Origin: an uncultured Oscillospiraceae bacterium
GTDB lineage: Bacteria; Bacillota; Clostridia; Oscillospirales; Ruminococcaceae
Direction of reading: 5' to 3'
Length of the DNA stretch: 64,000 bases
NCBI GenBank assembly: GCA_949743955.1
Contig: CATJVQ010000023.1
Span: 1-64,000 of the forward strand
Below the pieces are notes generated by a model that searched no databases, was not told the origin of the DNA, and saw only the letters and a program-made list of their open reading frames with translations. Of the stretch, positions 44,415 through 53,438 are shown piece by piece. Positions within the stretch are counted from its first letter, which is position 1, and every line of letters starts with the position of its first letter. A program made the position numbers and the translations under genes.

Positions 44415-44954
44415 TCAGCTCTCGAACACCGGCAGAGGAGCGAGGAACAGGATATCCTTTCGCTCACTGGCCTCGCCCTCGGCGAGCACAGCTCCCTTCG
44501 CGGCGATCTCTGCGCCGGCAATCTCCACGAGCTTCTCCAGCGACTCGAGCGAACGCCCGGTGCTGATCACATCGTCCACCACGAACACGCGCTTCCCGCG
44601 CAGATAGGTGAGATCCTCCGCGTCCAGATACAGCTTCTGCGGGTTCGCGGTTGTGATCGACTTTGTGTCCACCTCCACCGGATCGCGCATGTAGAGCTTC
44701 ACGCTCTTGCGCGCGAGCAGGTACTTTTTCCCCGACTGGCGGGACATCTCATATGCGAGCGGGATCCCCTTGCTCTCCGCGGTCAGGATAACGTCGAATT
44801 CCGGCGCCAGAGCCAAGAGCTCCTTCGCCGAAGCGACAGTCATCTCCACATCGGAAAACATGATGAACGCCGCGATGGAGAGATGATCGTTGACTCGGCA
44901 GATGGGCAGCTCACGCCGCAGCCCGGCCACTTCAAGCGTATACGTTTGTGCCAT
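44415..44954 (-). CDS. apt: Adenine/purine phosphoribosyltransferase-like protein
   Basis: 179 aa. Type I PRTase with the PRPP motif VFVVDDVISTGRSLESL and an N-terminal hood region (VILTAESKGIPLAYEMSR). This fits APT-like salvage or a PurR-type PRT fold. The purine substrate is inferred, not proven. ATG is used; the TTG 3 nt before it adds one codon only. It lies 43 bp after the HIT gene. Confidence 0.85.
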   Translation of the reverse strand: MAQTYTLEVAGLRRELPICRVNDHLSIAAFIMFSDVEMTVASAKELLALAPEFDVILTAESKGIPLAYEMSRQSGKKYLLARKSVKLYMRDPVEVDTKSITTANPQKLYLDAEDLTYLRGKRVFVVDDVISTGRSLESLEKLVEIAGAEIAAKGAVLAEGEASERKDILFLAPLPVFES

Positions 44955-44997
44955 CAAAAGTCCTTCTTTCCTGATTTCCTATTAGGTGCGAATCAGA

Positions 44998-45336
44998 TCA
45001 GCCCGGAGGCCATGCCAGCGTGCGCTTGGCTAGGACATGGAAGTGCAGGTGCCCCACTGTCTGCCCGCCGTCGTCGCCGCAGTTGGTCACAACACGATAT
45101 CCGTTATCTAGGTCAAGCTGCCGGGCAATGTGCGCGATCACCTCGTAAATATGTGCGACAATCCCGCTGTTGCTCTCGTTAATTTCGTCCACACCGCGGA
45201 TATGCGTCTTGGGAATCACGAGAAAATGTACCGGCGCCTGCGGCGAAACGTCATAAAACGCAAGCGTCTCTTCATCCTCGTAAATCTTGTTCGACGGCAT
45301 CTCTCCCGCAGCAATTTTACAGAAGATACAGTCCAA
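44998..45336 (-). CDS. HIT-family protein (HINT type)
   Basis: 112 aa. It starts MDCIFCKIAAGEMPSNKIYED, the HINT N-terminus with CxxC zinc residues, and carries the histidine triad GGQTVGHLHFHVLAKR. HINT proteins hydrolyse phosphoramidate nucleotides. Start TTG with AAAGGGG upstream. Between alaS and apt in a likely operon. The C-terminus ends LAWPPG. Confidence 0.93.
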   Translation of the reverse strand: MDCIFCKIAAGEMPSNKIYEDEETLAFYDVSPQAPVHFLVIPKTHIRGVDEINESNSGIVAHIYEVIAHIARQLDLDNGYRVVTNCGDDGGQTVGHLHFHVLAKRTLAWPPG

Positions 45337-45406
45337 GAGATAACCCCTTTCTTTATTTCAGTTTATTCTGCGGTTTGAACCGGAGCGCCAGATCCGCCCC
45401 AAACCG

Positions 45407-48046
45407 TTATGACCGGATCATCTCTTCGAGCATGGCGGGCACCTGCGCCATGGCCTCGTCGATTTTAAAGATCTCTGTCGCGCCGCCCATGGCGCTGTCG
45501 GGGCGTCCGCCGCCGGAACCGCCCGTGAGCGAGGTCAGGGCCTTGACGAGCTTCCCGGCGTGTACACCCTTCTCGACCGCCTTCTTTGTCGCGCCCACCG
45601 CAATGGACGCCTTTTCGCCCGTTACTGCGTAGAGGATAGCCACACAGTCCTCGCGCGCCTCACGCGCCTTGTCGATGAGTTTGCGGAGCGCGTCGGGCGC
45701 GACCCCTTCGAATCCCGCAACGATTAGGGAGGTCCCCTTCACCTCGCGCGCACCGGAGAAGAGATCCTTGATTTCGCTCGCCGCGATTTTCCCCTCAAGC
45801 TCCGTGATGCGCGCCGCGCGGTCCTTCATCTCATTCATCAGCGCGCGCACCTTCTGCGGCAGCTCGGCGGGAGAAGTCTTGAGCAGCGCGCCGCACTCGC
45901 CGAGAATCGCCTCGCGCTCGCACAGCAGCTCATAGACGCCGTGTCCCGTCGTGGCTTCGATTCTCCGCACTCCTGCCGCGACCGACGATTCGCTGATGAT
46001 CTTAAACAGCCCGATAACCGCTGTATTATTCACGTGCGTGCCGCCGCACAGCTCGACGGACTTCCCACCCATGCTGCACACGCGCACAATATCGGAATAC
46101 TTCTCTCCGAACAGGGCCATAGCCCCGGTCTTCTTCGCCTCCTCGAGCGACATCTCAGTCACATCCACCGGCAGGGACGCAAAAATCATCCCGTTGACGA
46201 TTTTCTCCACCTCTTCGATCTGTTCCTTTGTCATGGCCTCGAAGTGGGAGAAATCGAAGCGGCAGCGGGTATCATTAACCATCGAACCGGCCTGATGGAC
46301 ATGATCGCCCAGCACGCGGCGCAGCGCATACTGCAAAAGGTGGCAGGCGGAGTGGTTCTTGCGGATGGCCGCGCGGCGCTCCTCGTCGATATGCGCGGTG
46401 ACAGTGTCCTCCGTGGCGAGGCTCCCGCTCTTCATGCGGCCGATGTGCAGGAAATATCCCGTGGCCGACTTGCGGCAGTCGATGACCTCGAAGACATTCT
46501 CCCCGAAGGAGACAGTGCCCGTATCGCCGACCTGACCGCCACTCTCGGCGTAGAACGGCGTCTTTTCCAAGACGAGCACGCCCTCCTCGCCCTCGTGGAT
46601 GCGCTCCGTGCGTTCCCCGGCGGCGGACAGCGCCATAATGCGTGTCTCGTTCTGCGTGTCGGTATAGCCTGTGAAGGTCTGCCCGAAGCAGAGGTCGGAG
46701 AATGCGTCGCTGCTCCAGGAGGAGCCGGCGGTGCTCTCGCGGGCCTTGCGGGCACGCTCGCGCTGCTCCTGCATCAGGCGCTCGAACTGCTCCTCGTCGA
46801 TCTGAAGGCCCCGCTCGACAGTGATTTCCCGTGTCAGATCCAGCGGGAAGCCGAAGGTATCATAGAGTTTAAACACGAAGTCCCCGGGCAGAACGCCCTT
46901 GACCATCTGGCTTTCCACATGGTCGATCATGTGGAAGAGGAGATCCATCCCCTGATCGAGCGTGCGCGTGAAGCGTTCTTCCTCCGCGAGGATGACCTTC
47001 TCAATGTAGTCGGCATGCTTCAGAAGCTCCGGATAGGCCGGCTCGTTCTCCTTCATCACGGTGGCGGCCACCTTGTGTAAGAACGGACCGTCGATACCGA
47101 GGAGCTTCCCGTGGCGCGCGGCTCGGCGCAGGAGGCGGCGCAGAACGTAGCCTCTTCCCTCGTTTTCCGGGAGGATGCCGTCTCCCACCATGAAGGTGGT
47201 GCTGCGGATATGGTCTGTGATGACGCGCAGGGAGACATCGCTCTTCGGGTCCGTCCCGTACTCGACACCGGCGATCTCCGAGATGTGCTTCATAATATTG
47301 CGCACGGTATCGACTTCAAAGAGATTGTCTACCCCCTGCATCACGCAGGCGAGGCGCTCGAGGCCCATGCCCGTGTCGATGTTCGGGTGCTCCATGGGGG
47401 AATAGGTTCCGGCGCCGTCCGAATCAAACTGGCTGAAGACGATGTTCCAGATCTCCACATACCGGTCGCAGTCACATCCGACAGCGCACTCCGGCCGGCC
47501 GCAGCCCTTCTCCGGCCCGCGGTCAAAGTAGATTTCCGAGCACGGGCCGCACGGGCCGCTCCCATGCTCCCAGAAGTTATCCTCCTTGCCCAAGCGTGTC
47601 ATGTGCGAAGGATCCACGCCTATCTCCTTTGTCCAGATATCGTAGGCCTCATTATCCTCAAGATAGACAGAGATGTACAGCTTCTCGCGGGGGATCTTCA
47701 TCACCTCGGTGAAAAATTCCCATGCCCAGGCGATGGCCTCATGCTTAAAATAGTCGCCGAAGGAGAAGTTGCCGAGCATCTCAAAATAGGTCCCGTGGCG
47801 CGAGGTCTTTCCCACGCGCTCGATGTCCGGCGTGCGGATGCACTTCTGGCAGGTTGTCACGCGCTTGTTGGGCGGTGTCTCCAGCCCGAGGAAGAACTTC
47901 TTCATCGGGGCCATGCCGGAGTTAATGAGTAAGAGGCTGTTATCCCCCTGCGGTACAAGCGGAAAGCTGGGCAGGCGTGTGTGCTGCTTGCTTTCAAAGA
48001 AGGAAAGAAACTGCTCTCTCAGGTCGTTGACCGACATCCATTCCAT
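45407..48046 (-). CDS. alaS: Alanyl-tRNA synthetase
   Basis: 879-aa class II synthetase. Motif blocks: LREQFLSFFESKQHTRLPSF, NSGMAPMKKFFLG, RHGTYFEMLGNFSFGDYFK, and the central EHPNIDTGMGLERLACVMQG. Editing domain zinc motif HSACHLLQYALR (His/Cys), and CSMGGKSVELCGGTHVNNT. A C-terminal DHHA1 domain ends GGRPDSAMGGATEI. Start taken as ATG 48046; a TTG at 48055 with AAAGGATGA immediately before it is an alternative. Controlled by the T-box leader upstream. Confidence 0.97.
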   Translation of the reverse strand: MEWMSVNDLREQFLSFFESKQHTRLPSFPLVPQGDNSLLLINSGMAPMKKFFLGLETPPNKRVTTCQKCIRTPDIERVGKTSRHGTYFEMLGNFSFGDYFKHEAIAWAWEFFTEVMKIPREKLYISVYLEDNEAYDIWTKEIGVDPSHMTRLGKEDNFWEHGSGPCGPCSEIYFDRGPEKGCGRPECAVGCDCDRYVEIWNIVFSQFDSDGAGTYSPMEHPNIDTGMGLERLACVMQGVDNLFEVDTVRNIMKHISEIAGVEYGTDPKSDVSLRVITDHIRSTTFMVGDGILPENEGRGYVLRRLLRRAARHGKLLGIDGPFLHKVAATVMKENEPAYPELLKHADYIEKVILAEEERFTRTLDQGMDLLFHMIDHVESQMVKGVLPGDFVFKLYDTFGFPLDLTREITVERGLQIDEEQFERLMQEQRERARKARESTAGSSWSSDAFSDLCFGQTFTGYTDTQNETRIMALSAAGERTERIHEGEEGVLVLEKTPFYAESGGQVGDTGTVSFGENVFEVIDCRKSATGYFLHIGRMKSGSLATEDTVTAHIDEERRAAIRKNHSACHLLQYALRRVLGDHVHQAGSMVNDTRCRFDFSHFEAMTKEQIEEVEKIVNGMIFASLPVDVTEMSLEEAKKTGAMALFGEKYSDIVRVCSMGGKSVELCGGTHVNNTAVIGLFKIISESSVAAGVRRIEATTGHGVYELLCEREAILGECGALLKTSPAELPQKVRALMNEMKDRAARITELEGKIAASEIKDLFSGAREVKGTSLIVAGFEGVAPDALRKLIDKAREAREDCVAILYAVTGEKASIAVGATKKAVEKGVHAGKLVKALTSLTGGSGGGRPDSAMGGATEIFKIDEAMAQVPAMLEEMIRS

Positions 48047-48059
48047 ACTGTCCAATCAT

Positions 48060-48370
48060 CCTTTCCGGGAACGGATCCCTTGCGCGGATCTCTGTTCCCC
48101 TGCGGTTCTGCTGAAAATAAAAAAGCACCCCCGCCCCATCTCTCAGGGACGACAGCGCCACTCAGGACACCACCGCGGTACCACCCGGCTTGCGGCGCAC
48201 CGGCGCCGCCACTTTTCGCCCTTAACGCGGGGGACGCCGCGGCTCGTCACCGCGGTACTCCGGGACGGCCTGCAAAGCATTCCCGCCGGAACGCTTCCAC
48301 CCTTTGGCGCTCCTCTCTGGTCTGCGGCCTGCTTTGCTTCTTCCCATCGGCGTATTTCTGCTCATTTGTT
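48060..48370 (-). ncRNA. T-box leader of alaS
   Basis: The T-box core GGGTGGTACCGCG lies at 48186-48174 (minus strand), one base short of the consensus AGGGTGGnACCGCG. Upstream is a long structured stem region with an AGAGAG-type segment and a GAGTA-like turn. Downstream a hairpin precedes GTGCTTTTTTATT (about 48133-48119), the terminator. T-box RNAs sense uncharged tRNA; the specifier (GCN for Ala) is inferred from the gene, not read. It fills a 353-bp gap. Confidence 0.9.
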
Positions 48371-48374
48371 TTTT

Positions 48375-48403
48375 ATTTTATCCTTTTCGGCCCGGATTGT
48401 CAA
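48375..48403 (-). promoter_or_regulatory. Promoter of the alaS T-box operon
   Basis: TTGACA (48403-48398), 17 bp spacer, TAAAAT (48380-48375) on the minus strand. The -35 overlaps the last codons of spoIIR. Confidence 0.8.
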
Positions 48404-49068
48404 CCGTCAAATTCCTTTTTCTCTTCCTTCTTTTCCCGCCAGCGCTCCGCCGTGCTTTCGATCCACTCCATGAGCGCGAAGCGCGGCTCTAAAACCGGGT
48501 CCTGCGCGGCGACAGTATCCTCCAGCGCCGTGACGTTGCCCTCCGGCACCGTCCCCGGATCCTCCCCGGGCGCCGCATCCGCCGCCGCGTACACGCAGAC
48601 CGGCGGATAGAGGACACACCACCAGTTGTGCCCCTGCGCCTCCCCGATGGTGATGCGTACAGCATCGTAGCAGCCTGCGGGAAGGGTCCACCGGCCGTAG
48701 GTGCGGGTATCAAAATACATGTTGACGATGCCCGCATGTACCTCATCATTTCGTCCCGCGCGACGGACGACCTCCCGGGCGGTCTCCTCTATCGGCCCTA
48801 GCAGCTTCTGAAGCTGCTGCTCCGCCGCCTCCCGGCTTCCCGCTAACGAAAGCTCCTGTGCATACCGGGAGAGGATCTCGTCCCGGATCTCGAGCTTAAT
48901 CTGCTGGTCGCGCGCTTCATCCGACGCGGCGAGAATATGCAGGCGCAGCACATCCCCCCGCAGATCCTCGCAGTCGCTGCCGAACGCCGCCCCCGCTGAA
49001 ATCAGCAGCGCCATGAGCAGCCCCATGATGAGCGCCGCCTCTGTGTTTCTGAGCCTCTTCCTGTTCAT
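48400..49068 (-). CDS. spoIIR: Stage II sporulation protein R
   Basis: 222 aa secreted forespore signal that triggers SpoIIGA cleavage of pro-sigma-E. N-terminal signal sequence (about 8-30), then LRLHILAASDEARDQQIKLEIRDEIL and GHNWWCVLYPPVC, both characteristic. C-terminal tail of about 40 acidic and Lys-rich residues is variable. ATG with AAAGGGG 8 nt upstream. A sigma-F-type promoter precedes it, as expected for forespore expression. Confidence 0.93.
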   Translation of the reverse strand: MNRKRLRNTEAALIMGLLMALLISAGAAFGSDCEDLRGDVLRLHILAASDEARDQQIKLEIRDEILSRYAQELSLAGSREAAEQQLQKLLGPIEETAREVVRRAGRNDEVHAGIVNMYFDTRTYGRWTLPAGCYDAVRITIGEAQGHNWWCVLYPPVCVYAAADAAPGEDPGTVPEGNVTALEDTVAAQDPVLEPRFALMEWIESTAERWREKKEEKKEFDG

Positions 49069-49113
49069 CTATGTAACCCCTTTCGCTCTGGTTTCCTCTC
49101 CCTCATTCTGGGA

Positions 49114-49144
49114 TATTTTTTCCGAGTTTATACAGGATATGAAC
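49114..49144 (-). promoter_or_regulatory. Sigma-F-type promoter of spoIIR
   Basis: GTTCA (49144-49140), 16 bp spacer, GGAAAAAATA (49123-49114) on the minus strand; consensus GYwTA-N16-GGnrAnAnTw, with one mismatch in the -35. Confidence 0.55.
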
Positions 49145-49156
49145 AGGTGCGGCGCA

Positions 49157-49185
49157 TGGACAAGCGCCGCCTCTTCGGCTATAAT
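49157..49185 (+). promoter_or_regulatory. Promoter of the two-component system
   Basis: TGGACA (49157-49162), 17 bp spacer, TATAAT (49180-49185). It is divergent from the spoIIR promoter, with the -35 boxes 13 bp apart. Confidence 0.65.
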
Positions 49186-49209
49186 GGAAGGGAAGGACCA
49201 CAGGGAGGG

Positions 49210-49905
49210 ATGACGGTGCGGATACTGATGATTGAGGACAGCGAGGAGCTGTGCGACGCGGTGCGCTTCCAGCTCGAGCGGGAGGGCTACACGGTGGATG
49301 TCTGCCACGATGGGGATGACGGACTGCGCTGGATCCGAGAGCGGGCGCACGATCTCATCCTGCTCGACCGGCTGCTGCCGCGTCTTGGCGGACTGGAGGT
49401 GCTACGCACGGCGCGGGAGGAGGGCATCGCGACGCCGGTGCTTATCATGACAGCGCTCGACGGCGTGCGCGATCGGGTGGACGGGCTCGACGCGGGCGCG
49501 GACGACTACCTTGTCAAGCCCTTCGCCACCGAGGAGCTGCTCGCGCGCATCCGGGCCATGGGGCGGCGTCCGCGCGGGTGGGAAGGGAGCTCTCTCCAGC
49601 GCTCCGGCGACCTCTCCTTCGACGCAGTGGAAAAGACTCTCCACGGTCCCGCCGGGGCCTGTTCGCTTTCGAAGCGGGAGAGCGGCCTGTTTGAGGTTTT
49701 CTTCCGCAATCCCGGCCAGGTTCTGCCGCGCAGCGTTCTGCTCGCGCACGTCTGGGGGCCGGACGCCGGGGTCGAGGACGGCAATCTGGATAATTACGTC
49801 CACTTCCTGCGCCGCCGCCTGCGCGCGGTGGGGAGCCGGAGAGAGATTAAAACTGTACGCGGCGTCGGCTACCGCATGGACGCGCCGGACGCCTCCGGCT
49901 CATGA
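49210..49905 (+). CDS. OmpR-family DNA-binding response regulator
   Basis: 231 aa. Receiver domain with acidic pocket (MIEDSEE), phospho-acceptor Asp in LILLDRLLPRLGG and Lys in YLVKPFATEELLARIRAM; then a winged-helix output domain (SLSKRESGLFEVFFRNPGQV, NLDNYVHFLRRRLRAV, IKTVRGVGYRMD). The start must lie after the promoter, excluding the earlier ATG at 49147; ATG 49210 or GTG 49216 are both near GGGAGGG. The stop overlaps the kinase ATG (ATGA). Confidence 0.93.
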   Translation: MTVRILMIEDSEELCDAVRFQLEREGYTVDVCHDGDDGLRWIRERAHDLILLDRLLPRLGGLEVLRTAREEGIATPVLIMTALDGVRDRVDGLDAGADDYLVKPFATEELLARIRAMGRRPRGWEGSSLQRSGDLSFDAVEKTLHGPAGACSLSKRESGLFEVFFRNPGQVLPRSVLLAHVWGPDAGVEDGNLDNYVHFLRRRLRAVGSRREIKTVRGVGYRMDAPDASGS

Positions 49906-51257
49906 GGCCGCTGCAGCGCCTGCGGCTGCGGCTGACGCTGGTGTGCACCGCCATGACCGCTATCATCCTCGCCTGTGTCACATGGGGGGCCTATCATGTC
50001 GCGCGCGATTTGCAGGAGCAGAGCGGGCACAGCGCTTTCCAGAGCGATTACAGCTTCATTGTCCACCACGTCAGCACCCAGACAGTGCTCGATCAGGCGT
50101 GGATTGCGCAGACCGAAAACGCCAACCATTTGATAGTTTACATCGAAAACAATGGTGAGGCGCTGCTCTTTCCCGGTTCCTGGGAGACGCCCACCAGCCG
50201 CGAGGTCCTTGTGGGTGCCGCACGCGAATATGCGCTGGAGCTCGGGCTGCGCATCGACACGCCTCCCTCCTCCGCGGCGAATGACGAATGCATCTTCTTT
50301 TTCCTTTACGGCAGCCACGGCGAACGTTACCGGGCCGCGGTGGCGAGCATCCCTCTCTCGCGGGGCGCGCTGCGCGGCTGGACCGGCCCCATGCGCGGCT
50401 GGATGGGGATCATTCTGCTCAAGGACATGCGCGAGGAGGACGCTGTCCTTTTCAAGCTCGCTGCCGTCTTCATCCTGCTGACGCTGGCGGGAACGCTTTT
50501 GCTGGCGGTATTCAGCTTCTGGTTCGCCGGGCGTGCTATCCGCCCCATTGAGGAGAGCCAGCGCCGGCAGACACAGTTTGTCGCCGCGGCCAGTCATGAG
50601 CTGCGCTCACCCCTGGCTGTCATTGAGGCGAGCGCCTCTGCCGCCGCGGACGGGGGCGTCCAATCCGGGCGCTTCCTCGCCGCCATTGGGCGGGAGTGCC
50701 GGCGCATGTCCCGCCTAGTGGACGACCTCCTCCTGCTCGCGCGCGCCGATGCCGGATCCTGGACTCTCCGCTGTGAGGAGGTGGATGTGGAGACGCTTGT
50801 CCTCTCGCAGAGCGAAGTGTTCGAGGGGGTGGCGGCGGAGAAGAAAATTTCCGTCACGGCTGGATTCGACGGGGATGAAGCACTCCCGCCCGTATACGGG
50901 GATCCCCAGCGCCTCGGGCAGGTGCTCGCCATCCTGCTCGACAACGCTGTCAGCTACACGCCCGCGGGCGGCAGAATCCACGTCCATGCGGGCGGGGAGG
51001 GTGGGAGCGTCCGGCTCTCGGTAGCCGATACGGGGCCGGGCATCGGCGAAGGGGACATGCGGCACATTTTCGAGCGCTTCTACCGGGCGGACAGCGCCCG
51101 CAGCGCCAAGGATCACTATGGGCTGGGGCTGAGCATCGCGCAGGAGATCGTCTCCCTGCACGGGGGGGAAATTGCCGTAAAAAACAATCCCGGCGGGGCT
51201 GGCTGCACGTTTACCGTGGAGCTGCCCGCCGGGACGGCAAGATTGTCCGGCAGATGA
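49902..51257 (+). CDS. Sensor histidine kinase
   Basis: 451 aa. Two membrane helices (about 10-30 and 188-210) flank a roughly 155-residue extracytoplasmic sensor domain of no known type. The HisKA box is FVAAASHELRSPLAVIEASA, and HATPase follows with LDNAVSYTPAGG (N box), DTGPGIGEGDMRHIFERFYR (G1/F) and GLGLSIAQEIVSLHGG (G2). Ligand is unknown; target genes are not adjacent apart from spoIIR on the other side of the promoter and a MATE pump 8 bp away on the opposite strand. Confidence 0.95.
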   Translation: MRPLQRLRLRLTLVCTAMTAIILACVTWGAYHVARDLQEQSGHSAFQSDYSFIVHHVSTQTVLDQAWIAQTENANHLIVYIENNGEALLFPGSWETPTSREVLVGAAREYALELGLRIDTPPSSAANDECIFFFLYGSHGERYRAAVASIPLSRGALRGWTGPMRGWMGIILLKDMREEDAVLFKLAAVFILLTLAGTLLLAVFSFWFAGRAIRPIEESQRRQTQFVAAASHELRSPLAVIEASASAAADGGVQSGRFLAAIGRECRRMSRLVDDLLLLARADAGSWTLRCEEVDVETLVLSQSEVFEGVAAEKKISVTAGFDGDEALPPVYGDPQRLGQVLAILLDNAVSYTPAGGRIHVHAGGEGGSVRLSVADTGPGIGEGDMRHIFERFYRADSARSAKDHYGLGLSIAQEIVSLHGGEIAVKNNPGGAGCTFTVELPAGTARLSGR

Positions 51258-51265
51258 GGGCGCGG

Positions 51266-52657
51266 TCACTCCCCGTGGGGGGAGGACTGTGCCGGATCCT
51301 TTTTCTCAAATTCACGCCGCACCGTGACCACGGCGATCGGCGCGAACACGACCAGCGTGATATATTCCGCGATCGGGAAGGCCCACCAAACGGCGTCCAG
51401 CCCGCCGAGGCGCCCGAGCAGCCAGGCCGCCGGCAGCAGCACAATGAGCTGCCGCAGCAGGGACATGAGCATGGATTTGAAGCCGTGGCCGATGGACTGG
51501 TACATCGTGGAGATGATGATGCCGAACGCCGCGCCCACAAACGCGAGGCTGATGATCCGCAGCGCGAGCTGGCCGATGCGCAGCATGTCCTCTCCCGCGT
51601 TAAAGAGGGAGAGGAGCCAGCCGGGAGCAACCTGGAAGAGCGCGGTGCCCGCCATCATGATGACAAAGGCAACCCCCAGCGAGAGGCGGAATGTCTGCAA
51701 AAAACGCTTGCGGTTATTGGCGCCGAAGTTGTAGCCGAGGATGGGCATGGCCCCCTGCGTGAGACCGAAAACGGGCATGAAGACAAAGGACTGGACCTTA
51801 AAGTAGATGCCCATGACGGCCACGGCCGTGGAGGAAAAGGCCATGAGGACCATATTCATAGCTGTATTGGTCACAGAGCTGATGGCGTTCATAATCATCG
51901 TGGGGATGCCGACGCGCAGAATTTCACGTATAGCGTTCGCGTCGGGCTTAAAGCCTTTAAAATTGATACTCACGTCGTGATCCTTGAAGAGGAGGATCAA
52001 TATCACGAAGATCATCGAAGCAATCTGCCCGATGACGGTGGCAATCGCTGCGCCCGCCACCCCCATGGCCGGGCAGCCGAAAAGGCCGAAAATCATAATC
52101 GGGTCAAGAATGATGTTGGTAATCGCGCCGATAAGCTGGGCGAGCATGGGGATAATCATATTTCCCGTGGCCTGAAGCACTTTTTCTCCCATACTGGCAA
52201 AGTGCATGCCGAAGGAAAATGTCATCACGATGCCCAGGTACTGCGCCCCCATCTCGATAAGGGCGGCGTCCTCGGAAAAGAGCGCGATGAACGGCCGGGC
52301 AAACAGAAGGCCGAGAACCAGAAAGAGCACGGTGTCGATCAACGCCAGGAAAAAGCCGTTGTTCGCGGCAATGGAGGCCTCCTTCTGCCTCCCTTCCCCC
52401 AGGCGGCGGGCAATGAGCGAATTTGTCCCGACCGACGCACCCAGCGCAAAGGCCAGGATCAGCATCTGAAGCGGAAATGCCAGCGATACGGCGGTTAGTG
52501 CATCCTCCCCGATCCGCGCGACAAAGATGCTGTCTACAATATTATACATGGCCTGAACCAGCATCGAGCACATGGCCGGCAATGCCATCGAGGCCAACAG
52601 TCTTCCCACGGGCATAACACCCATTTTTTCCGATCCGTTTTTCCCTTTTTCCTGCAT
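51266..52657 (-). CDS. MATE-family efflux transporter
   Basis: 463 aa, 12 hydrophobic segments. Typical are LLASMALPAMCSMLVQAMYNIVDSIFVARIG and ALGASVGTNSLIARRLGEG. Start ATG with AAGGAG 8 nt upstream, TATAAT in the upstream gap. It ends 8 bp from the convergent histidine kinase with no terminator hairpin visible between them. Only distantly like the MATE protein at 18.1 kb, judged by eye. Confidence 0.92.
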   Translation of the reverse strand: MQEKGKNGSEKMGVMPVGRLLASMALPAMCSMLVQAMYNIVDSIFVARIGEDALTAVSLAFPLQMLILAFALGASVGTNSLIARRLGEGRQKEASIAANNGFFLALIDTVLFLVLGLLFARPFIALFSEDAALIEMGAQYLGIVMTFSFGMHFASMGEKVLQATGNMIIPMLAQLIGAITNIILDPIMIFGLFGCPAMGVAGAAIATVIGQIASMIFVILILLFKDHDVSINFKGFKPDANAIREILRVGIPTMIMNAISSVTNTAMNMVLMAFSSTAVAVMGIYFKVQSFVFMPVFGLTQGAMPILGYNFGANNRKRFLQTFRLSLGVAFVIMMAGTALFQVAPGWLLSLFNAGEDMLRIGQLALRIISLAFVGAAFGIIISTMYQSIGHGFKSMLMSLLRQLIVLLPAAWLLGRLGGLDAVWWAFPIAEYITLVVFAPIAVVTVRREFEKKDPAQSSPHGE

Positions 52658-52835
52658 GATCAGACTCCTTCCCCAAAATAATCCGTTCTTTTTATTATAT
52701 CATACCTTCATTTTGGCCTCTATTCCCGTGGCGGTAGAAGATCCTCCCTCTGTTTTTCCCTTTTTTGTGAAAAGCGTCCGGCTCATATCGCTCTGCCTGC
52801 GGTGCATAAACATAGCGTAAAAGGGGGAGGTATCC

Positions 52836-53366
52836 ATGTCTGTACTGTCCGTTGTTTCTGATCTCACGATCCCGTTCCTGCTCGCTGTCATTCTGCTGCA
52901 CGGTTTGTGGAAGGGTGTCCCCGTCTTCGATGCCTTCTGCGAGGGGGCCAAGGAGGGGCTGGGCGTTTCCTTTCGCATTCTGCCCTCCCTTGTCGGGCTG
53001 ATGACTGCCATCGGCATGTTCTCCGCCTCCGGCGCGCTCGACGTGCTCACCAGCGCTCTCGATCCCCTCACGAGCGCTCTGCGCCTGCCCCGGGAGGTGG
53101 TGCCGCTGGCCCTGCTGCGCCCTGTCTCCGGCAGCGGCAGCATGGCGCTCTTTCAGAAGCTGCTCGCCGATCTGGGCCCCGACAGCCTCGGCGGACGCAT
53201 CGCCAGTGTCATGATGGGGAGTGCTGAAACAACCTTCTACACGATTGCTATTTACTTTGGAGTTACGTCAGTACGGGACACGCGCCATACCGTCCTCGCA
53301 GGGCTGGTAGCAGATATTGTGGGTTTTGCCGCGAGCGCGGCCGCTGTCCGGATGCTGTTCGCATAA
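52836..53366 (+). CDS. spmB: Spore maturation protein B-like
   Basis: 176-aa membrane protein of the SpmA/SpmB (nucleoside-recognition/gate) family: FDAFCEGAKEGLGVSFRILPSLVGLMTAIGMF, LLRPVSGSGSMALFQKLL and VMMGSAETTFYTIAIYFG, the last two diagnostic. It contributes to spore core dehydration. RBS GGGGGAGG is 5-6 nt before the ATG. spmA, usually immediately upstream, is absent here. Confidence 0.9.
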   Translation: MSVLSVVSDLTIPFLLAVILLHGLWKGVPVFDAFCEGAKEGLGVSFRILPSLVGLMTAIGMFSASGALDVLTSALDPLTSALRLPREVVPLALLRPVSGSGSMALFQKLLADLGPDSLGGRIASVMMGSAETTFYTIAIYFGVTSVRDTRHTVLAGLVADIVGFAASAAAVRMLFA

Positions 53367-53370
53367 GTGG

Positions 53371-53399
53371 TTGTAAACAGCGGACAAATATGATATGAT
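53371..53399 (+). promoter_or_regulatory. Promoter of the ddl-murI-argS operon
   Basis: TTGTAA (53371-53376), 17 bp spacer, TATGAT (53394-53399). Confidence 0.6.
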
Positions 53400-53438
53400 A
53401 GCATATAAGTATGATTGACTGGGAAGAAGGGGAGTTTC

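Noticed and set aside
52805..52819. Sigma-E/K-type -10 (CATAGCGTA) before spmB
   Set aside because: The -10 fits CATAnnnTA, but no acceptable -35 lies at the required 14-18 bp, so I do not call a promoter.
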